This document shows positions 31,106-39,342 of a stretch of DNA of 50,546 nt, piece by piece. Within the stretch, counting starts at the first letter, position 1; each line of letters opens with the position of its first letter. The stretch spans positions 1 through 50,546 of the forward strand of contig JBHGXS010000095.1 in assembly GCA_041920565.1 (NCBI GenBank). Direction: 5' to 3'. Source of the stretch: JAGHKQ01 sp041920565. Lineage in GTDB: Bacteria > Bacillota > Bacilli > Bacillales > Bacillaceae_G. The notes beneath the pieces were generated by a model. It searched no databases. It worked only from the letters and a program-made list of their open reading frames with translations, and was not told where the DNA came from. Both the position numbers and the translations under genes were made by a program.

Positions 31106-31990
31106 GTGACGCTCGAAATACGAAATCTGTGCAAAACATTTGGAACAAATACAGCCGTTGATAACTTGCAGCTTTCACTAGAAAAAGGACAAGTGCTCGG
31201 TTTGCTGGGACGAAACGGCGCGGGAAAAACGACTACGATTAAGATGATATTGGGACTGCTATCACCGGATAACGGAGAAATTCTTTGGAACGGTAAGAAA
31301 CTGAACCGCAATCGGATCTCAATTGGCTATTTGCCGGAAGAGAGAGGATTGTATACAAAATCGAAAGTGATGGATCAGCTGCGGTATTTTGCAGAGCTTG
31401 AAGGAATGAGCCGAAAAGAAGCGGATGCAGCTATTGATTACTGGATGAACAAATTAGAAATTCCCGAATATAAAAATAGAAAGGCAAGCGAGCTGTCCAA
31501 AGGAAATCAGCAAAAAATTCAATTGATTGCTACTTTAATTCACAATCCGGAGCTGATCATTTTGGATGAACCGTTCAGCGGATTGGATCCCGTTAATGCA
31601 AGTATGCTTGCCTCTGTTATTGAAGAGCAGATACAAGCGGGAAAAACGGTTATTTTTTCCAGTCACCGCATGGGCCAAGTGGAAGCGTTCTGTGAACACA
31701 TCGTCATCTTAAACAAAGGAAAGACGGTGTTAAGCGGCAATCTCCATGAAATTAAGCAGCACTACGGATATCGAAATTTATCTCTTCCGTTTGGCGAAAG
31801 AACCGTGCAGCTTTTCAAAGAAAAAGGAATCTCTTACGAAACAACACTAAATGATCTTGTTGTAAAGGTGAAAAATGATTGCGAAGCGCTTGCTCTTTTG
31901 ACAGATTTACAAACAAATGGCATATCTCTTCGCTACTTTAAGCTGTTAGAGCCGACGCTGCATGAAATCTTTGTAGAGAGGGCGAGATAG
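31106..31990 (+). CDS. yhaQ: ABC transporter ATP-binding protein, YhaQ/NatA type
   Basis: A 294-residue ATPase. Walker A is GRNGAGKTTT, the Q-loop is GYLPEERGLY (also the YhaQ hallmark), the signature is ELSKGNQQK (variant of LSGGQ typical of this group), Walker B is LIILDEPFSGLDP and the switch His is in FSSHRM. The C-terminal roughly 75 residues form the DUF4162-type extension. It powers the permease encoded immediately downstream with no gap. Related exporters (NatAB) expel sodium or toxic compounds. The start is GTG 31106 with AAGGGGAGG. Confidence 0.9.
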   Translation: MTLEIRNLCKTFGTNTAVDNLQLSLEKGQVLGLLGRNGAGKTTTIKMILGLLSPDNGEILWNGKKLNRNRISIGYLPEERGLYTKSKVMDQLRYFAELEGMSRKEADAAIDYWMNKLEIPEYKNRKASELSKGNQQKIQLIATLIHNPELIILDEPFSGLDPVNASMLASVIEEQIQAGKTVIFSSHRMGQVEAFCEHIVILNKGKTVLSGNLHEIKQHYGYRNLSLPFGERTVQLFKEKGISYETTLNDLVVKVKNDCEALALLTDLQTNGISLRYFKLLEPTLHEIFVERAR

Positions 31991-33208
31991 ATGGAGAAAT
32001 TCAGTAAAGTATTCCTATTCCATTTAAAAGAGGGCTTTCGCTCTAAGGCAGTTATCATTACGGCAGCCATTTTATTCTTTGGGATTTTAGCCATTCTCGG
32101 GTTTGGAAAATTGACGAAAGACGATGACAAAGATAGTAAGATTGCTGTCATTTCAGCTTCACAGAAATATAGTATTGAAGAAAAAGAGCTTGTTAAAAGT
32201 TTAGATTATGTAAAGTTTGTTACCAAAGAAGAGCAAGACTTCGATCAGCTGAAAAAGCAAGTTGAAAAAGGAGATTTGGACGGAATTCTCCAAGTGGAAG
32301 AAAAAGACCAAAAACCGGTCCTTACTTATACATATAAAACATTTCCGGACAACGAGCTTGTTGCAGTTGTGTCGCAGCATGTTCAGCAAAAATACTTAAA
32401 TGCAACGATTGCAGAAAACAAGATTCATCCTGAAACGGCAGCCAAGCTGTTAACAGCGGTGGAAGTGAAGCAAAATGTGCTGAAGGACGCGATGAAAACA
32501 GCGGGGATTGTGTATGTCTTCGTCTTTTTAATTTATATGCTGATTGTCATTTTCGGTCAAAGCATTGCGATGAATGTTGCTGCGGAAAAATCGTCTCGTG
32601 TCATGGAGATCATGATTCCGAAAGTACGGCCGATTTATATGATGTATGGAAAAATATTTTCCATGTTGGTTCTCGGGTTATTTCAAATCGCTGTGATTCT
32701 GGCAGCATATGGAATCGGATATTTGGCCGGCTGGATAGATAAAGACAATTTCAGCATTTTTGGCATGTTAGTGGATTTAAGCGAATTAACGCCGGCTGTA
32801 ATGGTTGCCTTTGTTGTGTATTTTATTTTGGGATACATATTATATGCCATGCTGTATGCTGCGGTAGGATCAATTGTAAGCAGAACAGAAGACATTTCAG
32901 CCGTTGCAATGCCTGTTACAGGTTTGATTATCGCCGCTCTGTTCATCGGAATTAAGTCCATGACGGATCCGAATGGAACGCTTGTTATGGTAAGCTCATA
33001 CATCCCGTTTTTCTCTCCAATTATTACGTTCTCTCGTATTGTTGCCGGAGAAGCCGGAATATTGGAAGTGATCATTACCATCGCTTTATTGTTGGGAGCA
33101 ATTGCGGTATTGAATATATTTGCCAGCCGCATCTATGTAAACGGCGTCATGAATTACAGCGAGAAAGTAAATTGGAAAGATTTTATTCGTTTTGCTAAGA
33201 AGCAATAA
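31991..33208 (+). CDS. yhaP: ABC-2 permease, YhaP/NatB type
   Basis: A 405-residue membrane subunit. One N-terminal helix (AVIITAAILFFGILAILGFG) is followed by a roughly 130-residue extracellular domain (KIAVISASQKYSIEEKELVK ...) and then five to six helices in the C-terminal half. NVAAEKSSRVMEIMIPKVRP is the cytoplasmic coupling loop signature of the ABC-2/NatB family. The ATG directly follows the yhaQ stop (TAG ATG), so translation is coupled. Together they form a YhaQP-type exporter, whose substrate is unknown. Confidence 0.9.
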   Translation: MEKFSKVFLFHLKEGFRSKAVIITAAILFFGILAILGFGKLTKDDDKDSKIAVISASQKYSIEEKELVKSLDYVKFVTKEEQDFDQLKKQVEKGDLDGILQVEEKDQKPVLTYTYKTFPDNELVAVVSQHVQQKYLNATIAENKIHPETAAKLLTAVEVKQNVLKDAMKTAGIVYVFVFLIYMLIVIFGQSIAMNVAAEKSSRVMEIMIPKVRPIYMMYGKIFSMLVLGLFQIAVILAAYGIGYLAGWIDKDNFSIFGMLVDLSELTPAVMVAFVVYFILGYILYAMLYAAVGSIVSRTEDISAVAMPVTGLIIAALFIGIKSMTDPNGTLVMVSSYIPFFSPIITFSRIVAGEAGILEVIITIALLLGAIAVLNIFASRIYVNGVMNYSEKVNWKDFIRFAKKQ

Positions 33209-33238
33209 AAAAAGAAGAAACCGCTGTTTCTCCTTTTA
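33208..33238 (+). terminator. Terminator after the ABC operon
   Basis: AGAAAC-CGCT-GTTTCT followed by CCTTTT; a short stem of moderate strength. Confidence 0.55.
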
Positions 33239-33265
33239 GCATTATAGTTTTTTCATTTTACTATT

Positions 33266-33592
33266 TTAGTAGTAATACGGTGCGCCGCCATACGGTCCGC
33301 CACCATATGGTCCACCGCCATACGGTCCGCCGCCAAATGGTCCGCCGCCAAATGGTCCGCCGCCATACGGTCCGCCGCCAAATGATCCGCCACCATACGG
33401 TCCGCCACCATATGGTCCGTATGGATATGGATAGTATGGTCTGCCAAATCCGAAAGCCAACGCTCCGCCTAATAAACCGCCTGCAATACCTGCTAAAAAC
33501 GGAACGCCGAGAAAAGGAAAGAAACGCGTTTCATGTCCATAGGGAACAGGCGGGTTGGAACGGAAGTCGATCGGCTGATAATGAGGATACAT
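33266..33592 (-). CDS. Gly/Pro/Tyr-rich repeat protein, probable spore coat type
   Basis: A 108-residue protein. The N-terminal part MYPHYQPIDFRSNPPVPYGH is followed by a Gly-rich hydrophobic stretch FLGVPFLAGIAGGLLGGALA, then PYYPYPYGP and nine five-residue units of the type P(Y/F)GGG, ending APYYY. Such proteins are typical minor coat or crust proteins of Bacillus spores; Tyr residues may cross-link. The spore role is inference from composition. ATG 33592 follows AAGGAGG at 8 bases on the minus strand. Confidence 0.75.
   Translation of the reverse strand: MYPHYQPIDFRSNPPVPYGHETRFFPFLGVPFLAGIAGGLLGGALAFGFGRPYYPYPYGPYGGGPYGGGSFGGGPYGGGPFGGGPFGGGPYGGGPYGGGPYGGAPYYY
33281..33415 (-). repeat. 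Nine tandem 15-bp coding repeats
   Basis: The unit CCATAYGGTCCGCCG (plus-strand reading) encodes P-(Y/F)-G-G-G. Copies are nearly identical at the DNA level, so copy number could vary by slippage. On the plus strand the same array gives a His/Arg-rich frame without a ribosome site. Confidence 0.85.
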
Positions 33593-33771
33593 CGTTAAAC
33601 CTCCTTAGTAGAATTCTTTTTTTCATTTTGACTGTCGATTGAAACCAGGCAATCAGAATGCATCAGTCAATGAAAAAGCTGCTGATGACAGGTTCTCTTT
33701 ATTGTATGGAAAACTGTCCGAATCCGAGCAAGTACCGGAGGCGGAAAATGTAGAAAATGGGTGAATGAAAA

Positions 33772-33800
33772 GAAAAGGCTGGAGTTTTCTCCAGCTTTTT
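33772..33800 (-). terminator. Terminator near ykuE end
   Basis: AAAGGCTGGAG pairs with CTCCAGCTTT around TTTT, overlapping the end of ykuE; T-tracts are present on both strands. Confidence 0.8.
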
Positions 33801-34671
33801 ATTCAGCTTGCAATGTAAATACTGTGAGCTCGGGACGCGCCAAAAAGCGAAATGGAACTCGAGTGGTGCCAATCCCCCGATTTACGTAAACAAGCAATTC
33901 GTTCCCACTTTTGCCATTTAACTTGTAAAATCCTTCGACATATTTTTCGGCTAAAGGGGGAGTAATGACCGGGCCGATAAACGGAATTTGTACTTGTCCG
34001 CCGTGACTGTGGCCGGAAAGCTGCAAATTAACAGGGTACGCCGCAATGCGGGGAGCAATATCGGGTTCATGTAATAGGAGAATCGTATAAATATTTTGCT
34101 TGGCTAGTTGAATAGTTTTTTCAATTTGTGGTTTTCCAAGCATCAAGTCATCAATGCCAAGTACGGCAATTTGACTGCCATCTACAAGTTTAATTGTTTT
34201 GCCGCTGTTCAGGAGAATCTCATATCCGGCTTCCGTCATGATTTGTTCATAAACTTCCGTTCCGTATCCTCCGTGGTCATGATTGCCATATATAGCGAAT
34301 TTGCCGAGAGGAGCCTGTACACGTTTTAAAACCGGCGCAATCTCGTTTGTGCGTGTATACGTGCGCTGGTCGTCCATTAAATCTCCTGTAAAAAACACAA
34401 GGTCCGGTTGTTCTGTATTTATTTTGTTTATTAGCACTTCTAATTGCTCCAATGTATAGTTGTAGCCTAAATGAAGATCGCTGAACTGCACGATTTTTAC
34501 TCCGTTAAAGCTTTTCGGAATAAGCGGAGAAGAAATTGTATGATAAGCCGTTGTAAGGAGCTTTGGCTCTATATAGCGTGCATAATAATATCCTAATCCA
34601 GATGTAAGAGCCGTATAAAATGTCCACCGAATCCCTTTTTTTAAAAAGTTTCTTCTGCTTAATTTTGTCAT
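33799..34671 (-). CDS. ykuE: Metallophosphoesterase YkuE, Tat-exported
   Basis: A 290-residue protein with a twin-arginine signal (LSRRNFLKKG) followed by a hydrophobic stretch. Calcineurin-like metal motifs are FSDLHLG (D, H), FTGDLMDD (D), YGNHDHGGYG (N, H), LLHEPD (H) and SGHSHGGQ (two H). B. subtilis YkuE is the substrate of the second Tat system (TatAyCy) and binds the cell wall through metals. ATG 34671 has AAAGG at 9 bases; ATG 34677 is closer to it and less likely. Order ykuE-fadH (divergent) is as in the yku region. The 34672-34976 spacer shows only promoters and AT-rich DNA. Confidence 0.92.
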   Translation of the reverse strand: MTKLSRRNFLKKGIRWTFYTALTSGLGYYYARYIEPKLLTTAYHTISSPLIPKSFNGVKIVQFSDLHLGYNYTLEQLEVLINKINTEQPDLVFFTGDLMDDQRTYTRTNEIAPVLKRVQAPLGKFAIYGNHDHGGYGTEVYEQIMTEAGYEILLNSGKTIKLVDGSQIAVLGIDDLMLGKPQIEKTIQLAKQNIYTILLLHEPDIAPRIAAYPVNLQLSGHSHGGQVQIPFIGPVITPPLAEKYVEGFYKLNGKSGNELLVYVNRGIGTTRVPFRFLARPELTVFTLQAE

Positions 34672-34976
34672 TATCATCTACCTTTTAGGAGTTTAGTACG
34701 CTTCACTAAATTTATGAAATTCAACCATAAGATAAGGCAAGTCTCATCTCATGTCATTATACTTTTTCCCGCTTGTAAGTATGACCACAGCTTTTGTCAC
34801 ATGTTTATATTCTCAGTAAAGGCTAAAACCCTTTTGCCGATAGCCGTTTCATTATAGCATGGAAAAGAAAAAAAACTGAAACTCTAACTTTTTAGAAAAT
34901 TTTAAAAATAACAACGAATTTGCAGAAGAAAATGGTAAAATGAATGTGTATTCATTTTTTGGAGGAGGAACCATAC

Positions 34977-35741
34977 ATGAAAGAAAAAGTAGCAATTGTA
35001 ACAGGCGGCTCAAGCGGAATGGGAAAAGCGATGGCAGCCCGCTTTGCGAAGGAAGGGGCATACGTTGTCATTACAGGACGTACGCCGGAAAAGCTGGAAG
35101 AAGCCAAGCGGGAAATTGAGCAATTTGAGAATCAAGTATTGACGGTCCAGATGGATGTCCGCCAGCCAGAGCACGTACAGCATATGGTACAGATGACGGA
35201 TCAAACCTTTGGGCGAATCGATTATTTGATAAATAATGCGGCCGGCAATTTTATTTGTCCTGCGGAAGATTTATCTGTAAACGGATGGAATGCGGTCATT
35301 AACATTGTATTGAACGGAACATTTTATTGCAGCTCTGCTGTCGGCAAGTATTGGATTGAAAAAGGAATAAAAGGAAGCATGATCAACATGGTCGCCACGT
35401 ATGCATGGGATGCCGGTCCGGGTGTTATTCATTCTGCTTCTGCCAAAGCAGGTGTGCTGGCGATGACTCGAACGTTAGCAGTAGAGTGGGGACGCAAATA
35501 CGGCATTCGAGTGAATGCAATCGCGCCGGGTCCGATTGAAAGAACAGGCGGCGCAGATAAATTATGGGTATCAGAAGAAGCTGCAAAGCGTACATTAGAC
35601 AGTGTGCCGCTTGGCAGATTAGGAACTCCGGAAGAAATTGCCGGTCTGGCTTATTATTTGCTATCTGATGAAGCCGCTTACATAAATGGGGCGTGCATTA
35701 CGATGGATGGCGGACAGTCTTTGCATCAATATCCATTTTAA
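34977..35741 (+). CDS. fadH: 2,4-dienoyl-CoA reductase (SDR family), FadH/YkuF
   Basis: A 254-residue short-chain dehydrogenase. The cofactor loop is TGGSSGMGKAMA, then INNAAGNFICPAEDLS and VATYAWDAGPGVIHSASAKAG. The classical YxxxK site is SASAK, with Ser instead of Tyr, as is normal for the 2,4-dienoyl-CoA reductase group, supporting the specific call over a generic SDR. It removes double bonds in unsaturated fatty-acid oxidation. ATG 34977 follows GGAGGAGG at 8 bases. Downstream, B. subtilis has ykuG and ykuH, but here a mobile-element-like region intervenes. Confidence 0.92.
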   Translation: MKEKVAIVTGGSSGMGKAMAARFAKEGAYVVITGRTPEKLEEAKREIEQFENQVLTVQMDVRQPEHVQHMVQMTDQTFGRIDYLINNAAGNFICPAEDLSVNGWNAVINIVLNGTFYCSSAVGKYWIEKGIKGSMINMVATYAWDAGPGVIHSASAKAGVLAMTRTLAVEWGRKYGIRVNAIAPGPIERTGGADKLWVSEEAAKRTLDSVPLGRLGTPEEIAGLAYYLLSDEAAYINGACITMDGGQSLHQYPF

Positions 35742-35883
35742 GACAGAAAATGTGACGATTTTGTGACAGGTATATATAAGTGCTTTACAAGAAGTTGTTC
35801 ACTTGGTAAAGTATAAAACTGTTGAGAGAAAATCTCTTTTTTCTTCATAAACATTGCTAATTCCCCTTAGCATATACCCCTTG

Positions 35884-35916
35884 GTCCCTTCCGCTTTGGA
35901 AGGGACTGTTTTTTTA
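35884..35916 (+). terminator. Strong terminator after fadH
   Basis: GTCCCTTCC pairs with GGAAGGGAC and is followed by TGTTTTTTT. A TGCTAA-TTCCCC-TTAGCA hairpin lies just before it (35855-35872), and a GAGA/TCTC hairpin with six T precedes that (about 35824-35842). Confidence 0.85.
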
Positions 35917-35934
35917 GGCGAAAAGATGGCACAT

Positions 35935-36210
35935 CCATCTCTCGTGGGGTTTTGTCGTTGCTGGTGCTAAGAAACCGCCACTTGCAGGAGCGAATGCGAG
36001 TAAGTGGGATTCATTTTAAAGAGAAAAAACGACAAGAAAAATCGGAATATGTTTCAACGGTGTTTACCAGGGAGTTCCCTTCCCCCAAGAGAGTAAAGGA
36101 GGCAGCCCAGTCATAGTTCGAGAAGAATGGGTGTTTGGCGTTAGCTGAAAACCGATTTGTCTGTCGTAATTTGTATAATGATACCGCTTTCTTTTAGTTC
36201 AGTAAACATC
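35935..36210 (+). mobile_element. Structured non-coding region, probable remnant of a TnpB-type element
   Basis: An outer stem TTGTCGTT/AACGACAA (35952-35959 with 36028-36035) encloses the hairpin CCACTT/AAGTGG (35978-35983 with 36002-36007), inside which GCA pairs with TGC. A frame reading RMRVSGIHFKEKKRQEKSEY, then VSTVFTREFPSPKRVKEAAQ, is open here but lacks a ribosome site and looks like translated RNA. The region is followed by a tnpB-like start and a second hairpin. I read the whole as a deleted IS200/IS605-related unit; borders are unknown. Confidence 0.4.
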
Positions 36211-36250
36211 TACACTATAAGTGCATACTGAAAAAAGAAGAGGGGATATA

Positions 36251-36367
36251 ATGGAATTAGTAATTACCGCAAAAACAAAAATTTTGCTAACAAAAGAGCA
36301 AACTTTACTATTGATAGATACTCTACAAGCCCCGCTTCAAGCGACTGTAGTCGATAAGCGGGGATAG
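36251..36367 (+). pseudogene. TnpB (IS200/IS605 family) N-terminal stub
   Basis: AAGAGGGG precedes ATG 36251. The frame opens MELVITAKTKILLTKEQTLL, then LIDTLQA, which is the usual beginning of a TnpB/OrfB protein (about 370-400 residues). The homology ends after about 24 codons and runs into the hairpin at 36330-36363, with a stop at 36365. The whole catalytic RuvC and zinc-finger region is absent, so the element cannot encode its nuclease. Confidence 0.6.
36330..36363 (+). mobile_element. Right-end-like double hairpin
   Basis: CCCCGCTT pairs perfectly with AAGCGGGG, and inside it CGACT pairs with AGTCG. The flanks CAAG and GATAGTTGAC resemble the 3' ends of TnpB elements, where the guide-RNA hairpin lies. 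It abuts the tnpB stub, supporting an internal deletion. Confidence 0.5.
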
Positions 36368-36442
36368 TTGACAATAGATACTTGCAAGCTTTTCACATTT
36401 CCATGATATAATTTGTGACAACGGATAGGAAAGGGTGAGAAG

Positions 36443-37660
36443 ATGGTGGATGCCTTAGATGTAATGGCAAACCTCGACCGTGTCATCCCGCATTACCAGG
36501 CTATTTTTAGTGCGGATGAACATACCGTGATTGGCTATGAGGTTGTCGGACGGATAGAAACAGAAGAAGGCGCTCTGAGCCTTGGTCCGTTTTTTCAAGA
36601 TGATTCGGTTCCTGATGAGTACCGGTTGGAAGTAGATAATATCATTTTAGAAAAAGCGCTGCAAAAGATGATTGGGACAGATCAATCGTTTCTTTTATTT
36701 GTGCATCGGAATGCCAATATATTGAAGAACGATGAAAGCGAAACGTTTTTGACCCTTCTCTTAGACTATCAAAAAAAAGGGTTAAAGCTTGAAAATATCG
36801 TATTGGAAATAACAGAGCAAGAGTTTAAGGGCAATATCGAGCATTTGAATCATTTGCTTGTTTACCATCGTACATATGGAATTCAGCTTGCGATTAACCG
36901 AATAGGAAAAGGTGCAAGCAATTTGGAACGAATCGGGCTGTTAGCACCGGATATATTAAAGGTAGATCTAAAAAACTTGCGCCAAACAACTCTGATGCAG
37001 TCCTATCAGGATGTGTTGTATTCCATCTCGTTGCTGGCGCGCCGCATCGGAGCGACTCTTTTATACGAAGATATTGATGCGTTTTATCAATTCCAATATG
37101 CATGGCGCAACGGCGGGAGATATTATCAAGGAAATTACTTAACAGCATCGCTTCCCGGCTTGTTAGCACCGGATGTTCTAAAAGACCGTCTTCGCAAAGA
37201 ATGTCATGAATTTATTGTGTACGAAAAAGGAAAACTGCAAAAAATCTACCAGTTGACGGAACAGCTGCGCAACAAATTAGCAGTGCTTGTGACGAAATAT
37301 AAAAAGCAAGAGGATATGAATAAGTTTTTGCTTGCGATTAAAAACGAGTTCTCTCAGATGAGCTTTCGGATGTATATTTGTGATGAAGATGGCTTTCAGC
37401 AGTCAGCCAACCTTGTGAAAAAGAACGGCAGCTGGGAGCTTGAACCGCAATATATGCTGAAAAATTGGAGTTGGCGTCCGTATTTCCTGGCAAATATTAT
37501 GCAAATGCGCTTTGAAAAGAAAGGGCGTCTATCCGATTTATACGCAGATATTGAAACGGGGGAAATGATCCGCACGTTTTCTTTTCCTCTTGATGAGGAA
37601 CATTACTTATTTATTGATTTATCGTATGAATTTTTATATGAACAAGACGGTCTTCTATAA
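36443..37660 (+). CDS. ykuI: EAL-domain c-di-GMP protein YkuI
   Basis: A 405-residue protein. Residues about 10-250 form an EAL domain; the motif is GYEVVGR with E33, the same position as in B. subtilis YkuI, followed by NIVLEITEQEF and DILKVDLKNLR. Residues about 255-400 form the YkuI C-terminal PAS-like domain (FRMYICDEDGFQQSANL). The B. subtilis protein binds c-di-GMP, but phosphodiesterase activity is not clear, so it may be a receptor. ATG 36443 follows GAAAGGGTGAG. A terminator separates it from the next gene. Confidence 0.92.
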   Translation: MVDALDVMANLDRVIPHYQAIFSADEHTVIGYEVVGRIETEEGALSLGPFFQDDSVPDEYRLEVDNIILEKALQKMIGTDQSFLLFVHRNANILKNDESETFLTLLLDYQKKGLKLENIVLEITEQEFKGNIEHLNHLLVYHRTYGIQLAINRIGKGASNLERIGLLAPDILKVDLKNLRQTTLMQSYQDVLYSISLLARRIGATLLYEDIDAFYQFQYAWRNGGRYYQGNYLTASLPGLLAPDVLKDRLRKECHEFIVYEKGKLQKIYQLTEQLRNKLAVLVTKYKKQEDMNKFLLAIKNEFSQMSFRMYICDEDGFQQSANLVKKNGSWELEPQYMLKNWSWRPYFLANIMQMRFEKKGRLSDLYADIETGEMIRTFSFPLDEEHYLFIDLSYEFLYEQDGLL

Positions 37661-37697
37661 TGCACGAACACTTTTTTACAGTGTTCGTGCATTTTTC
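37661..37697 (+). terminator. Strong terminator
   Basis: TGCACGAACAC pairs with GTGTTCGTGCA and is followed by TTTTT. Confidence 0.9.
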
Positions 37698-37852
37698 GTT
37701 TGTTTCGTTCATAAAGTGGAAATAGTGATATGGGATGCTGTCTATCGTTGTATTTATTTTACGAACGAAACTTTCCCTGTGCCAATATTAAGCTTGCTAC
37801 AATAATGTTAATTGGACAAGCATGCACGGAATAAGAAGAAGGGGGCGTATGA

Positions 37853-38374
37853 ATGAAGAAAAGGCCGATTGTTCTTGTCTTGCTTTGTGCATTACTATTG
37901 CTTGCATATCAGGGCATTTCCTTTGCAAAAAGTGGAACGCCATTCAACAGGGAGGCAGTGTTTGAAACAATCCGAAAGGGATATGAAGCACAAGCATCCA
38001 TTCGGGGAAAAAATCTTTCCATGGAAAACATGTATAACAAGCTGTCGCCGTATTTTGTCGATACCTTCCTTCAAGTGTTTACGGATGAAAATTCTGGAGT
38101 CAGCAAAGGATATTTGCTGGCAAAAAAGGCCCCGTTTTCTTTTGACGGCAAAACAAAAATTGTCCATGACAAGCAATATGACCTTCTTTATGTGTATGAA
38201 CGAGTGAAGACGAAATACGAAGTGATTACAATGCAGCGAGATCGAAATGTTTGGAAGATGGCAGGGTACTATTCAAACAAAAAGTTGCTTCCGGAAATTC
38301 AAAAGCTGCAAAAGGAAAAGAAGGAAACAAGCGTGTCATTTTTAGAAACGGTTCGGCAATTTTTCCGTACGTAA
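37853..38374 (+). CDS. Secreted protein, DUF3993-like
   Basis: A 173-residue exported protein. The signal peptide is MKKRPIVLVLLCALLLLAYQ, GISFA with probable cleavage after SFAKS. The mature part contains NLSMENMYNKLSPYFVDTFL and QVFTDENSGVSKGYLLAKK, then TKYEVITMQRDRNVWKMAGY, resembling the small NTF2-like secreted proteins of Bacillus annotated DUF3993. ATG 37853 follows AGAAGGGGG. The function is unknown. It is flanked by two terminators, so monocistronic. Confidence 0.7.
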   Translation: MKKRPIVLVLLCALLLLAYQGISFAKSGTPFNREAVFETIRKGYEAQASIRGKNLSMENMYNKLSPYFVDTFLQVFTDENSGVSKGYLLAKKAPFSFDGKTKIVHDKQYDLLYVYERVKTKYEVITMQRDRNVWKMAGYYSNKKLLPEIQKLQKEKKETSVSFLETVRQFFRT

Positions 38375-38412
38375 AAAAGGCTGACTCATAAGGTCATGAG
38401 TCAGCCTTTTTT
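38373..38412 (+). terminator. Very strong terminator
   Basis: AAAAAAGGCTGACTCAT pairs with ATGAGTCAGCCTTTTTT. Confidence 0.92.
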
Positions 38413-38501
38413 ATGACGCCATATATAGGTTCATTTATAGTTTTCTAAACTGAATAATGTGAGTTGCCAATTCATATTTACTTTTGAATCAGCTTCTTTC
38501 T

Positions 38502-38741
38502 TTATTGAATTCCCAATAGTTTTTGCAATTCTTCGATGTTGAATCCGGCCACCACATGTCCATCTACCACAACGGTCGGAGTAGAATAAGAATCATAATC
38601 GTTCATTAAACGGTTGCGAGCGGCTGCATCCTTTTTTACATCATATTCTTCAAACGGTACATTATAATGATGTAAAAACTCTTTTACAATTTTGCACGGC
38701 GGACAATCCGGCTGTGTATATACTTCTACCTTTTTTGACAT
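38502..38741 (-). CDS. Glutaredoxin-like protein
   Basis: A 79-residue thioredoxin-fold protein with active site CPPC (C13, C16) in EVYTQPDCPPCKIVKEFL, the cis-proline region STPTVVVDGHVVAGF and a C-terminal NIEELQKLLG. It is in the NrdH/glutaredoxin size class and should exchange dithiols in the cytoplasm. ATG 38741 has GAGGAG upstream on the minus strand; a longer reading is unsupported. There is no equivalent in the yku order of B. subtilis, so this is a local insertion. Confidence 0.85.
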   Translation of the reverse strand: MSKKVEVYTQPDCPPCKIVKEFLHHYNVPFEEYDVKKDAAARNRLMNDYDSYSTPTVVVDGHVVAGFNIEELQKLLGIQ

Positions 38742-38867
38742 ATAAATGCTCCTCATTGATTTATATAGATGCTTTCTATTATAAGATGAGAGTGGACTGC
38801 TAGCAACTGGGAAGAGGGTTTTACATTTTTGTTCAAGGCGAGAGAATAAAGGGATTAATCATCTTTT

Positions 38868-38939
38868 AACAAAAAAGTCGTTTTTTGTTGTGTTTCTTGC
38901 CATTGTCCATTATTCTAATTAATGGACAATGGCTTTTTT
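38868..38939 (+). terminator. Two tandem hairpins with T-tracts, orphan terminators
   Basis: AACAAAAAA-GTCG-TTTTTTGTT (38868-38889) is followed by GCCATTGTCCATTA pairing perfectly with TAATGGACAATGGC (38899-38932) and T6. They lie between divergently oriented genes, where no rightward gene ends, so a short rightward transcript (from about 38770 on) is implied. Confidence 0.7.
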
Positions 38940-39011
38940 GAAAGATGGATAGAAATACTATTGTATTGCAAAAGCTATTGATAGTTACTACAGGTGAAAG
39001 GAGAGATTGTA

Positions 39012-39248
39012 ATGTCTCTGCTCCAAGGAATTTTAACTCGTCTTGTCAGCTTGAAGGAGCAAGCAACAAACGGAGAAGTAGCACAGCGCTATTTTGAAGT
39101 AAACGGCGAACGAAAATGCAGCGTAAAATACTTTGATAAAAGTGATACGTATGAACTGGAAGTATATCAGCCAGGTGAAAAGCCGCAAATGTATCAGTTC
39201 GATAACATTGATATGGTTGCCATTGAAATTTACGATCTGATTTCATAA
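39012..39248 (+). CDS. ykuJ: YkuJ family protein
   Basis: A 78-residue soluble protein, MSLLQGILTRLVSLKEQATN, then RYFEVNGERKCSVKYFDKSD, then PQMYQFDNIDMVAIEIYDLI. It aligns along its length with B. subtilis YkuJ (79 residues; structure known, function unknown). ATG 39012 follows GAAAGGAGAG. It is located after ykuI as in B. subtilis, but as its own transcription unit with a terminator. Confidence 0.9.
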   Translation: MSLLQGILTRLVSLKEQATNGEVAQRYFEVNGERKCSVKYFDKSDTYELEVYQPGEKPQMYQFDNIDMVAIEIYDLIS

Positions 39249-39260
39249 TTACCGTACATA

Positions 39261-39291
39261 GAAAAGCACTCTCTTTCGAGGGTGCTTTTTT
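39261..39291 (+). terminator. Terminator after ykuJ
   Basis: AAAAGCACTCTC pairs with GAGGGTGCTTTT (one G-U). Confidence 0.8.
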
Positions 39292-39342
39292 GCATGTTTT
39301 AAAAGAAAGAATGGAAACTAAGAAAAGAAAGGAGGGAATTAT

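Noticed and set aside
33280..33642. Rightward His/Arg/Met-rich frame across the Gly/Pro/Tyr gene
   Set aside because: It is the complement of the 15-bp repeat, lacks a ribosome site, and the leftward gene has an ideal one.
35935..36120. Open frame ending VSTVFTREFPSPKRVKEAAQ as a protein gene
   Set aside because: It has no start with a ribosome site and its DNA folds into hairpins; better explained as part of a mobile non-coding element.
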